The notes under the pieces were generated by a model, which was given only the letters and a program-made list of their open reading frames with translations, did no database searches and had not been told where the DNA came from. The position numbers and the translations under genes were made by a program. A stretch of 46,327 nt of DNA from an uncultured Caldilineaceae bacterium (GTDB taxonomy: Bacteria > Chloroflexota > Anaerolineae > Caldilineales > Caldilineaceae): positions 1 to 46,327 of the forward strand of contig CATOTS010000033.1 of assembly GCA_951813625.1 (NCBI GenBank). Reading direction: 5' to 3'. Shown here one piece after another: positions 36,301 through 45,000 of this stretch; within the stretch, counting starts at the first letter, position 1, and every line of letters starts with the position of its first letter.

Positions 36301-36413
36301 ATCTGTATGAGGTCTTCATCGGGGGCAACCAGTTGACCGGATGCATACCGATGGCGTGGATGAATGCCCCAGAAAACGACTTGTCGTCCGTGGGTTTGGC
36401 GTACTGCGACTAG
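33345..36413 (+). CDS. Secreted FN3 / leucine-rich-repeat surface protein
   Basis: 1022 residues. A signal peptide ends near residue 46 (STVYAQ). A fibronectin type III domain covers about 52-145 (PGALAVSWNPPAESPRDY to CYKVRVRARYADAPGDWTD). A Pro/Thr linker follows (about 146-290), including five perfect PPPTDT units. Residues about 395-530 are bacterial LRRs with the phrase LPDGVFD repeated (BspA/typical type). A second PTPT linker at about 636-650 leads to plant-type 24-residue LRRs (about 652-1015), opened by ERDALVALYLATNGPNW and repeats of LSGPIPPELGNL. ATG 33345 follows AAGGAGG. Likely a cell-surface adhesion or recognition protein; no membrane anchor or sorting signal is seen at the C-terminus. 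Confidence 0.9.
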   Translation: MSRQKQAKSILVVSERSAARALVIWLAVSILILFSVPPPLLSTVYAQENSREVGAVHAASNQPGALAVSWNPPAESPRDYRVNWARANESFPSYKDDHGNAYPTGTELTISGLEHGVCYKVRVRARYADAPGDWTDQVEALVEAASPTPTETPSPTPTNTPPPTDTPVPADTPPPVETPPPTNTPLPTDTPPPTDTPPPTDTPPPTDTPPPTDTPPPTDTPPPADTRTPADTPPPTGTPPQENTPPQADATSTNDTPSPSDALAPAATMQSREAPSPTERRSLPVGSSEAAETPTAKAPAAESSTPEPESAAAVVPVLAASSSENSSQTESGICDRTVQVRDKIIQLLNSRNLGGLGPLHCSQVTDEYLTRIFQMDLTRGGAAGRIGPLQAEDFDGLTGLGELNLQDNNLTALPEGVFDGLSSLNFIFMPNSNITSLPDGVFDDLVAMHSLAMHDNELTSLPDGVFDTLSGLRRLTVAKNKLNSLSAGIFAENGELTNLLFSDNNLSSLPADIFSGLSHLKIVSFDGNPTDPFILGTELERAGREVFVKVTEGAPVDMAIALAAQNGRPARTTATVKAGQTRSEPVAFAPADGFGEVRVKIEAAEFQNYDYITGLSISTVAEVVLEAIPRVTVVITPAPTPTPTSTPIPPPSIEIAERDALVALYLATNGPNWANNRNWLSEAPISTWHGVTVDDCGRVVDLELRDNGLSGFIPPEVGLLTQLDELDLASNEVGGTIPSELGQLSNLRLLFLQYNRLSGQIPPELGNLTRLSALGLHNNELSGPVPPEMGNLANLKELWLFNNGLRGTIPPQLGRLSRLEALRLFGNRLAGEIPVQLADLARLKSLDLSNNNLSGEIPPQLGKLANLRFLSLAKNDLSGPIPPELGNLARLNQLVLSKNRLSGPIPPELGNLASLEYLWLWFNELSGPIPSQLGNLSNLKHINVSDNRLSGPIPPELGNLTNLVSFWILGNELSGAIPMQLGNLTNLYEVFIGGNQLTGCIPMAWMNAPENDLSSVGLAYCD
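33915..34004 (+). repeat. 18-bp in-gene tandem repeat encoding PPPTDT
   Basis: Five units of CCCCCACCGACTGACACG (first unit has CCACCA at its start) inside the linker of the LRR protein. Near-identical copies suggest recent slippage, so copy number may vary between strains. Similar but diverged units lie on both sides. Confidence 0.9.
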
Positions 36414-36453
36414 AGGCAAGTTAGATTCTGGGGGCTGTCACTACAGGCGTAAA

Positions 36454-36487
36454 GTGTCGGGGCCGTCGCGAGGAGCGGCCCCGACAC
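36454..36487. terminator. Stable hairpin between the LRR gene and gyrA
   Basis: GTGTCGGGGCCG (36454-36465) and CGGCCCCGACAC (36476-36487) form a perfect 12-bp stem with a 10-base loop. No T-run follows on the plus strand; on the minus strand TTTACG follows, so its role as a terminator is uncertain. It sits between the converging LRR and gyrA genes. Confidence 0.5.
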
Positions 36488-36605
36488 GCGTGTCAAAAGG
36501 AAGGATTCAATTCAAGTTGCAGTGAAAGGAGAGCGCAGGCGGAGAAAGTAGGCCGAGGCAAGCAGCTGGTCGAGTGATTGCCCGGCCGGGGCAGCGGAAA
36601 TTCTG

Positions 36606-39600
36606 TTATCGCTTCTTTTTCTGGTTACGGGGGACGCTGCTGACACGGTCCAGTTTCCCTTTGCGCTTGGTTGACGCCGGCGCGGCTGGCGACTCTTCGA
36701 GCAAATTCCCCTGCACCAACTGATCCTCTGCTTCGCGGGCGCGTTTTGGACGCCCTGCGGCAGGAGCTTCGCCTGAGTTCGCCGACTTTGGGGTCCGACG
36801 GGTGGCATTGGAAGACTTTGGCGAAGATGCGTTGGAAGCGGGCTTCTTCGCTTTGGTTGAGCCGGATGTTTGATCCGAGCGGTTGCCGTCGGCTTCGGTC
36901 GCGGTTTGCCGTGCGCTATCCTGGGCGGCCGGCTTCGTGGGCTTTGACCTGCGCGCGTTCGACTTAGGACTGGCCCTCTTTGCTACGGGATCTTCTTTGG
37001 CAGTAGAGGGGGTCGCCTTGTCCGTCTCCGGCTTACTCCGTCTGGCCGTTTCACTGTCCAACGAACGCTTCTTGTTTGGCGCCGGCTTGTTATCTGCGGC
37101 AGAGTCTCTGCTCGTCTGCTTGCGGCGCTTGGAAACAGGCTTTTTTGTCGTCTGACCGTTGCGCGCCGCGCCATCGTCCGCAGAACGAGGAGCCGCTTCA
37201 CCAGTGGAATCCCGCGCTGCGACTGCGCTATTCACGCGGCCGTTGGGCTGGGGCGCGGTTTGTGGCGGGCTTTCCATGGCGACAACGACCGGCGAAACGG
37301 CATGCACGGACGCGACGGCGTCGCTCTGCGCCAAGTCCACCGTCTGCGAACCCTGCGCACTGCGTCCACTGGAGGGGATGTCATCGAACGCGACCGGTTT
37401 GGCCACGCCTTTCCTGGTGACGCAGAGCGCAAACGCATGTTCCGGCGTCAGCATTGCCGCGCCGGTCAGCTCGCCGCTGCGCTCGCTGATCTTGTGGGCG
37501 ATAACGCCGCCGCCGCCGCGACCCTGCGGGCCGAAGTCGCCCATGCGCGTGCGCTTGACATAGCCGGCGGCTGTCGCAGTGAGAAGCTCGCCCTCGGGCG
37601 CGACTGGAAGCGCCGCGATCACTTCATCGTCGCGCTTCAGGTTGATTCCGGCGACGCCGCGGGCGGCCCGCCCCACCACGCGCACCATTTCCTCCGCAAA
37701 TCGAATCGAGCGGCCCTGGCGGGTAACGAGAACGACCTCGCCATTGCCAGGCGTCACGAACGCGCAGGCCAGTTGGTCCTTGGCAGCCACGCGCATCACG
37801 TCCAGCGCGCCCGTGGCTGTCTGCGTGAGTTCGGCCAGCGCGATGCGTTTGACGCTGCCCTGGCGCGTGACAAGAAGGAGGAAGCCGTCGGACGCGTCTT
37901 GGGGCAGGGCGAGCATGGCGGCGATACCATCGCGCCTGCTGTAGCTGGTGAGGTCGGCGAGATGGCGGCGCCCTTCCTGGGGGATTTCATGGATGGCGAG
38001 GCGGCGACAGCGCCCGTCGGCGGAAAAGATGTATAGTTGATCGCGCGTATTGGCCGTCAGGAGGGCGAGCGCGGCGTTCTGACCGGCCTGACGCAGGCCG
38101 GCGCGGCTGATGCCGCTGAAGTCCCGACGGCGCAGCTCACCATTGGCGCCCAGGGCCACCCAGACGCGTCGGTCGGGCAGGAGGTCGGTGGCCGTGAGCG
38201 TGCCCTGCGCGCGTTCGACGATCTGCGTGCGGCGGGGGTCGGCGTGCTGCTGGCGTTGGGCAAGAAGCTCGTCGCGCACGACGCCGAGAATCTTGGCTTC
38301 GTCGGCCAGCAGCTCCTCCAGATAGGCAATCCGCTGCCGCAGCTCCTTATGCTCGTCCTGCAACTGTCTGCGCTCGAGGGCGGTCAGCCGCCGCAGCGGC
38401 ATGTCCAGGATTGCCTGGGCCTGGACTTGGGTGAAGCTGAATTCGCTCACCAGGTTCTTGCGCGCCGTCTCCACGCGCTGGCTGCGGCGAATCGTGCGAA
38501 TGACGTCGTCGAGAATGTCAAGCGCTTTGAGCAACCCTTCGACGATATGGGAGCGGGCGCGGGCCTTTTCGAGGTCAAACTCCGAGCGGCGGCGGATGAT
38601 CTGCTGGCGGTGCTCGACAAACAGAACCAGTATCTGTTTGAGCGTGAGTGTGCGCGGCTCGCCGTTCACCAGCGCAAGCAAGGACATACCGAAGGTCTGC
38701 TGCATCGGCGTCAGCCGGAGGAGGCGGTCCAGCACAACCTGCGGCTGCACGTTGCGGGTCAGCTCGATGACGATGCGCATGCCGGCGCGGTCGCTCTCGT
38801 CGCGCAGGTCGGTAATGCCGTCGATCTTGCCATCGCGCACGAGGAGCGCAATCCGCTCGAGCAGATTGGTCTTATTCGTCTGGTAGGGCAGATCGGTGAC
38901 AACGATGCGGCTGCGGCTGCGGCTCATCTCCTCGAAATGGGCTTTCGCCTGCACGATCAGCCGCCCTCTGCCGGTGGCGTATGCCTGGGCAACGGCGTCG
39001 ACCTCCTCTTCCCCTTTGCTGCCCTGGCGGAAGCGGAAAAGAATGCCGCCGGTGGGAAAGTCGGGCCCTTTTATGTATTTGAGCAGGTCGTTGACGCCGA
39101 TCTCTTCGCGTCTCTCGAACTGATCGATCAGATAGACGGTGGCGTCGACCACTTCAGCCAGATTGTGGGGAGGGACGTTGGTCGCCATGCCGACGGCGAT
39201 ACCGTTGGCGCCGTTGACCAGCAGGTTGGGCAACGCGGCCGGCAGAATTCCCGGTTCTTTGAGGGTCGTGTCGAAGTTGTCGCGCCAGTCGACCGTTTCC
39301 TTTTCGATATCTGTCAGCATCAGGTCGCTGATGGCGGCGAGACGCGCTTCGGTGTAACGCATCGCCGCGGCGTTGTCACCGTCGATCGAACCGAAGTTGC
39401 CCTGGCCGTCGACAAGAGGGTAGCGCAGGCTGAACTCCTGGGCCATGCGCACCATGGCATCGTAGACCGACGTGTCGTTGTGCGGGTGATACTTGCCCAA
39501 GACTTCGCCGACGATGCGGGCGCTCTTTTTGTAAGGCTTGTTGCTGGTTACGCCCATATCGTGCATGGCGTAGAGGATACGCCTGTGCACAGGTTTGAGG

Positions 39601-39710
39601 CCGTCGCGCACGTCGGGCAAGGCGCGGGCAACGATGACGCTCATGGCGTAATCGAGATACGCCACCTGCATTTCAGAGGTTATATCGACGCCGCGAACGT
39701 CTTCAGTCAT
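36606..39710 (-). CDS. gyrA: DNA gyrase subunit A with long basic C-terminal tail
   Basis: The DNA-breaking subunit of gyrase, 1034 residues against the usual 800-870. Catalytic Tyr is Y119 in AAAMRYTEARL. The quinolone region reads HPHNDTSVYDAMVRMAQ: the near-invariant Gly (E. coli G81) is N78, and the position of S83 is T80. The C-terminal beta-propeller is complete, with PQGRGGGG at the place of the GyrA box. From about residue 800 to the end there is a Lys/Arg/Ser/Ala/Pro-rich tail (KKPVSKRRKQTS, RRSKPTKPAA, KRKGKLDRV) that resembles histone H1 tails. ATG 39710 lies in AGACGACGAAGATG, a weak ribosome site. gyrB is not in the window. Confidence 0.93.
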   Translation of the reverse strand: MTEDVRGVDITSEMQVAYLDYAMSVIVARALPDVRDGLKPVHRRILYAMHDMGVTSNKPYKKSARIVGEVLGKYHPHNDTSVYDAMVRMAQEFSLRYPLVDGQGNFGSIDGDNAAAMRYTEARLAAISDLMLTDIEKETVDWRDNFDTTLKEPGILPAALPNLLVNGANGIAVGMATNVPPHNLAEVVDATVYLIDQFERREEIGVNDLLKYIKGPDFPTGGILFRFRQGSKGEEEVDAVAQAYATGRGRLIVQAKAHFEEMSRSRSRIVVTDLPYQTNKTNLLERIALLVRDGKIDGITDLRDESDRAGMRIVIELTRNVQPQVVLDRLLRLTPMQQTFGMSLLALVNGEPRTLTLKQILVLFVEHRQQIIRRRSEFDLEKARARSHIVEGLLKALDILDDVIRTIRRSQRVETARKNLVSEFSFTQVQAQAILDMPLRRLTALERRQLQDEHKELRQRIAYLEELLADEAKILGVVRDELLAQRQQHADPRRTQIVERAQGTLTATDLLPDRRVWVALGANGELRRRDFSGISRAGLRQAGQNAALALLTANTRDQLYIFSADGRCRRLAIHEIPQEGRRHLADLTSYSRRDGIAAMLALPQDASDGFLLLVTRQGSVKRIALAELTQTATGALDVMRVAAKDQLACAFVTPGNGEVVLVTRQGRSIRFAEEMVRVVGRAARGVAGINLKRDDEVIAALPVAPEGELLTATAAGYVKRTRMGDFGPQGRGGGGVIAHKISERSGELTGAAMLTPEHAFALCVTRKGVAKPVAFDDIPSSGRSAQGSQTVDLAQSDAVASVHAVSPVVVAMESPPQTAPQPNGRVNSAVAARDSTGEAAPRSADDGAARNGQTTKKPVSKRRKQTSRDSAADNKPAPNKKRSLDSETARRSKPETDKATPSTAKEDPVAKRASPKSNARRSKPTKPAAQDSARQTATEADGNRSDQTSGSTKAKKPASNASSPKSSNATRRTPKSANSGEAPAAGRPKRAREAEDQLVQGNLLEESPAAPASTKRKGKLDRVSSVPRNQKKKR

Positions 39711-39899
39711 CTTCGTCGTCTACTCACTGGCCAGGGAATTGTTTCAGATCTCATTGCCCGCACTTTTCAATGTTCGCATAGGGTCCACATCACGTCAAAG
39801 AGAATAGGAAACCGAAGAGATGCCTTCTTCAGGAATGTTGCATTGTGGCAAGACTTGGGTGGCTGTGTGGTTGGGCGCGTTGCTGTGTCTGCCGCCCGT

Positions 39900-41906
39900 T
39901 TACACCTGCTCCAGCTTCAACGCCTGTCGCAGTTCGATCACCTGGTCGCGCAGGGAGGCGGCGCGCTCGAACTCGAGCTTCTGGGCGGCTTCCTGCATCT
40001 CCTCTTCCAGATCTGCGATTTGGCGCACGATCTCATCCGGGGAGAGGGTGGCGAGATCCGGCGCGGCTGCGTCGCCGTCGACGTTGTAATCGGCCGGCTC
40101 CTCGGCCACTACCTTCATGCGGTCGGTCAGATCGCGGATACTCTTGACGATGCTGCGCGGCTCGATGCCGTGCGCCAGATTGTGGGCCTCCTGGATGCGG
40201 CGGCGGCGGTTGGTCTCACGGATTGCGCTCTCCATCGCATCGGTCATCTTGTCGGCGTAGAGAATCGCGCGTCCCTCGACATGGCGGGCCGCTCGTCCAA
40301 TTGTCTGAATCAGCGACGATTCGCTGCGCAGGAAGCCCTGTTTGTCGGCGTCCAGGATTGCCACCAGCGTGACCTCAGGCAGGTCCAGGCCTTCGCGCAG
40401 CAGGTTGATGCCGACGACCACATCGTAGACGCCCAGGCGCAGATCGCGCAGGATTTCGACCCGCTCCAGGGTGTCGATCTCACTGTGGAGGTACTGTACT
40501 TTGACGCCCAAATCGGCCAGATACTCGGCCAGGTCCTCGGCCATCCGCTTGGTAAGGGTCGTGATCAGCGCGCGCTGGCCGATCGCCACGCGTCGATGCA
40601 CCTCGTGGAGCAGGTCTTCGATCTGGCCCTCGGTCGGACGCACTTCAACGATCGGGTCCAGCAGACCTGTCGGACGGATGATCTGCTCGACCACCTGCCC
40701 GGCTTGCGCCATCTCATAGTCGCTCGGCGTGGCGCTGACGTAGACGACCTGCTTCACGACTTCGGCGAACTCATCGAATTTGAGCGGCCGGTTGTCGAGC
40801 GCGCTGGGCAGCCGGAAACCGTGGTCGACCAGTACCTCCTTGCGCGAGCGGTCGCCGGCGTACATGCCGCGAATCTGGGGGATTGTCATGTGGCTTTCGT
40901 CGATAAACACCAGCCAGTCGGCCGGAAAATAGTCGAGCAGGGTCCAGGGACGGCTGCCGGGCGGACGCCGCGCCAGGTGGCGGCTATAGTTTTCGACGCC
41001 ATTACAGTAGCCGATCTCCTGCAGCATCTCGATGTCGTAACGGGTGCGTTGTCCGATGCGCTGGGCCTCCAGCAGCATCCCCTGGCGCTCCAACTGCTCG
41101 GTCTGCACCTTCAACTCGGCTTCGATGTCAACGATCGCTTCCTGTACCTGTTCCTGGTGGGTGATGAAATGCTTAGCCGGAAAGATTTCGACTTCGGGAA
41201 AGTCGTCCAGGATTTCACCGGTCAACGTGTCGATTTCGCTGATGCGCTCGACCTCATCGCCCCAGAAGCTGACGCGCAGCGCGTTGTCGCTGTAGGCCGG
41301 CTGCACCTCCAGCACGTCCCCGCGCACGCGGAACTTGGCGCGTTGCAGCGTTGTGTCGTTGCGTTCGTAGAAAATGTCGACCAGGTGACGCAAGACCTGG
41401 TTCCTGCGAACCATCTCGCCCACGTTAAGCTTCAAAGCGACCTGCCCGTAGTCCTGGGGACTGCCGAGGCCGTAAATGCAGGAGACCGAAGCGACGATGA
41501 CGACGTCGCCGCGGCTGAAGAGGGCACTGGTCGCGGCCAGGCGAAGGCGCTCGATCTCCTCGTTGACCTGGGCATCCTTCTCGATGTAGGTATCGCTGCG
41601 GGGAATGTAGGCCTCAGGCTGGTAATAGTCGTAGTAGGAAACGAAGTACTCGACCATATTGTTGGGGAGGAACTCGCGAAACTCGCTGTAGAGCTGCGCG
41701 GCCAGTGTTTTGTTGTGGGCGATGACCAGCGTCGGCTTCTGGATCGCTTCGACGACCTTTGCCATCGTGTAGGTCTTGCCGCTGCCCGTAACCCCGAGCA
41801 GCACTTGGTGCGCCATGCCGGCGTTGATGCCCCCGGCAAGTTTGGAAACCGCCTGGGGTTGGTCGCCCATTGGCTGAAAATCGCTGACTACCTGAAATGG
41901 CGGCAT
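39900..41906 (-). CDS. uvrB: UvrABC excinuclease subunit B
   Basis: Nucleotide excision repair helicase-like subunit that verifies damage and loads UvrC. With the start at 41906 (MPPFQVVSDF) it has 668 residues, the usual size. Walker A GVTGSGKT at 38-45, the damage hairpin YYDYYQPEAYIPRSDTYIEK near 90-110, DESHMTIPQIRGMYAGDRSR, and the helicase motif VVGINLLREGLDLPEV are present. The C-terminal UVR motif (EIVRQIADLEEEMQEAAQKL) that contacts UvrC is intact. An upstream ATG at 41951 would be transcribed only if the start were upstream of the promoter at 41955-41983, so it is rejected. Confidence 0.95.
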   Translation of the reverse strand: MPPFQVVSDFQPMGDQPQAVSKLAGGINAGMAHQVLLGVTGSGKTYTMAKVVEAIQKPTLVIAHNKTLAAQLYSEFREFLPNNMVEYFVSYYDYYQPEAYIPRSDTYIEKDAQVNEEIERLRLAATSALFSRGDVVIVASVSCIYGLGSPQDYGQVALKLNVGEMVRRNQVLRHLVDIFYERNDTTLQRAKFRVRGDVLEVQPAYSDNALRVSFWGDEVERISEIDTLTGEILDDFPEVEIFPAKHFITHQEQVQEAIVDIEAELKVQTEQLERQGMLLEAQRIGQRTRYDIEMLQEIGYCNGVENYSRHLARRPPGSRPWTLLDYFPADWLVFIDESHMTIPQIRGMYAGDRSRKEVLVDHGFRLPSALDNRPLKFDEFAEVVKQVVYVSATPSDYEMAQAGQVVEQIIRPTGLLDPIVEVRPTEGQIEDLLHEVHRRVAIGQRALITTLTKRMAEDLAEYLADLGVKVQYLHSEIDTLERVEILRDLRLGVYDVVVGINLLREGLDLPEVTLVAILDADKQGFLRSESSLIQTIGRAARHVEGRAILYADKMTDAMESAIRETNRRRRIQEAHNLAHGIEPRSIVKSIRDLTDRMKVVAEEPADYNVDGDAAAPDLATLSPDEIVRQIADLEEEMQEAAQKLEFERAASLRDQVIELRQALKLEQV

Positions 41907-41954
41907 CTCCGGCTCCGTCGATCGAATCGAACTTTTGTTCCTGTCGCACATGCG

Positions 41955-41983
41955 ATTATACCCGCGCTGTCCGAATCTGTCCA
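41955..41983 (-). promoter_or_regulatory. uvrB promoter
   Basis: TGGACA (41983-41978; 5 of 6 to TTGACA), a 17-base spacer and TATAAT (41960-41955) on the minus strand. Start expected near 41948, about 40 bases before the chosen ATG at 41906. No obvious LexA-type operator overlaps it. Confidence 0.75.
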
Positions 41984-42065
41984 GCGGATGCGGGCTACTC
42001 TCCGCCTACACTCTGCCTACAGGAGAGAGCCGAAATTGGTCATTCCGGCAGAAGGGCCAATCGTG

Positions 42066-42071
42066 TATAAT
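42066..42071 (+). promoter_or_regulatory. -10 box for the GH3-like gene
   Basis: TATAAT ends 8 bases before the ATG at 42080, so transcription would begin about at the start codon: a leaderless or nearly leaderless message if that ATG is used. -35 candidate is poor (TTCCGG). Confidence 0.5.
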
Positions 42072-42079
42072 CGGAATCG

Positions 42080-45000
42080 ATGAGCGTATTTCACCTTCTG
42101 CGGCGAAGCAACCAAGAGTCGTCAAACAAGTCCCCGCGAGAGAAAGGCGTGCAAAGGAAGCGGCGCAAGCGCGGCGTGCGTCTGTTCGTCTTTGCGCTGA
42201 TCGTCGCGCTCGCGGCCGTCGCGCTGCTTGGAGTCGACTTCGGCGCGGGCGTTCCGCGTGTGAACCTGGCCGCGGCCCAGGAGGAGGCAACCTCCACTCC
42301 TGACAGGCAACAGCCGGACGCGGCAACCGAGACAGGTACCGCTCCGCCCACCGCGACCCGCTCGGCCGAGCAGTTGTCGGAATCGATTCGCGCCACCGCG
42401 ACCGCCCGCGCGCAGGTGACGCTTACCGCCGAGGCGGTCGCCACCAATCTTGCCCTCACACCGACAGCTACGCCGACGCCTACGCCCACCTTTACACCGA
42501 CGCCCAGCGCCACACCCACGCCGTCGCCCACGCCCACGCCGGGCCCGGATGAGATTCTGGATGCGCGAATCGACCGGATGATAGCGGAGATGTCGGTCGC
42601 AGACCGCGTGGGCCAGCTGTTTGTGGTCACGTTCCAGGGCAGCGACGCGGGCCCGCGCAGCGACATCGCCGAACTGATCGAAGAGTACCGGGTGGGCGGC
42701 GTGGTAATCAGCCCGCAGAACCGCAACTTCAGCAACTATGGTGACGAGCCCAGAGAGGACGTGGCTCGACTGACCAATCAGCTGCAGGCTTTGGCCTACG
42801 GCCTGTACCTGGCTCCGACGGAGGCGCTGAACGCGAAAGTGGGCGCGGCGACAATTCCCGGCATTTTGCCCTCTTCGCTCGAGCAGAGATTGCCTTTGGA
42901 ACTGCCGCTGCTGATCGGCGTTGAACAGGGCGGCGACGGGCTGCCGGTCTCGGTCCTGCGCGCCGGCTTTACCGCGATCCCGCCGCAGATGGCGTTGGGC
43001 GCGACGTGGAAACCGGAGCTTGTGGAAGACGTAGGGGTGGTCTTGGGGCGGGAATTGAGCAGCGTGGGCGTAAATCTGCTTCTGGGGCCTACACTGGACG
43101 TAATGGAGCAGCCGCGGCCGGACCTTGTGGCTGGCTTCGGGCTGCACGCATTCGGCGGCGAACCGTTCTGGGTAGGACGGTTGGGCCAGGCTTATGTGAC
43201 CGGGATTCACCGCGGCAGCGACGGACGCGTCGCCACGGTCGCCGGGCACTTTCCCGGACAGGGAGGCACCGACCGGCGGCCGGAGGAGGAGATCGCCACC
43301 ATCCAAAAGAGCTTGCAGGAGTTGCAGCGCATCGAGCTGCCGCCGTTCGCCGCGGTGACCGAACGCCCGTCGGCGATCCTGCGGGTAGATGGATCGGAGG
43401 CCTCGACCGAGGCGCTAATGTCGGGCCATATCCGTTTCAGCAGCTTCCAGGGCAGCCGCGAGCGCACGCCGCCCATCAGCCTGGCGCAGGAGTTGGGCGT
43501 TCTTCTCGACCTCGACGAGTTTGCGCCGTGGCGCGCGCATGGCGGCATTCTGATGAGCGATGCCCTTGGCGTTCCGGCTGTGCGCCGCTATTACGACCCG
43601 CAACTGCAGGAGTTCCCGCGGCGGCGTATTGCGCTCGACGCATTTACCGCCGGCAACGACCTGCTCTACCTGGCCGACTTTTCGTTAACCGACAGCTGGC
43701 TTGATGCCAGGGCCAACATCAAAGAGACGATCATCTTCTTCCGCGAGCGCTACACGAACGATGCCGCGTTTGCCGCACGCGTCGACGCCTCTTTGCATCG
43801 GATTTTGCGCCTGAAACTGCGGCTGTACGACCCCGGCTATGCAGAGGGGATGGCGGAAGACACGCAGGCATTGATGGAAGAACCGATCGAGGTCGAAATT
43901 GCGGATGTGTTGGTTGGACCCGATGATCTGGCGGAGGGGTTCGGTCCCGAACATCAGAAAGAGGCCCAAACGCTGCTCGACCAGGTCGCCGGCGAGGCGC
44001 TGACGATCTTCTTCCCCGATTCGCCGGGGCTCACCGATCCGCTGCCCGCGCCGCCGGGCGAAGACGAGAACATCCTGATCTTCACCGACAGCCGCATCCT
44101 GCATGAATGTGACGTCTGCCCACCAGAGCCCGCGGTCGAGCCGAACGCATTGGAAGAGATTATGCTGCGGCTCTACGGGCCGGAAGCGACCAACCAGCTC
44201 AAACTGGAACAGATTCGCAGCCGCGAGTTCTTCGAGCTGAACTCGCTCCTCAACGGCACAGCCGATGAGGCGCTGGCGGATGAGCTGGACGAGGAGATCC
44301 TTAACGCCGACTGGCTGATCTTTGCCATGCTTGACGTCGACGTCGCCAACTACGAGAGCAGCGACGCGGTGAAGCAGTTTCTGCGCTTGCGCAGCGACCG
44401 CCTGCCGGGCAGCAAGCTGGTGGTGCTCGCGCTCAACGAGCCCTATTTCTTCGATTCGACGGAAATCGGCAAGATGACCGCCTACCTTGGCGTCTACTCG
44501 AAGACACAGCCGTTCCTGGAGGCGGCCGTGCGTGCGCTCTTTCGTTCACGTGCGCAGCCGGTGCGGGGTGCGCCGCCGGTGAGTGTGCCGGGCACCCGTT
44601 TCAGCAACCTGGTTGAGCGGCTGGAGCCGGACCCGAACCAGTCCATAGGGCTGACGCTGCTCAACGAGAGTATCGTCTTCGAACAGACGGAAGAGAACGA
44701 GATGATCGTCGCGCAGGCCGACCTGTCTCTGGGCGATATCCTCGAGCTGCAGGCGGGCCCGATCCTGGACCGCAACGGGAACTTGGTGCCCGACGGGACG
44801 CCGGTGAACTTCCGGCTTGAATATGAGGGCGAAGAGTTTGCCCTGCAGGTGAACCCTGTGGGTACGCGCGGCGGTTTTGCGCGCAGATCGGTCCCGTTGG
44901 AACGGGCGGGTACTTTGCAAATCACGGTCAGCAGTGTGGAAGCGACCTCGAGCACCCTGATCAGTGCGAGCATTCCGGCGGCGGATGGTGGAGGGGACAG

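Noticed and set aside
41907..41951. Longer uvrB start at ATG 41951
   Set aside because: It lies at or before the expected transcript start of the promoter at 41955-41983, and the extra residues are not part of the family.
38037..42083. A 1348-codon open frame on the plus strand
   Set aside because: It lies antisense to gyrA and uvrB, both fully recognisable. High GC leaves the antisense frame free of stops; its protein has no recognisable motif.
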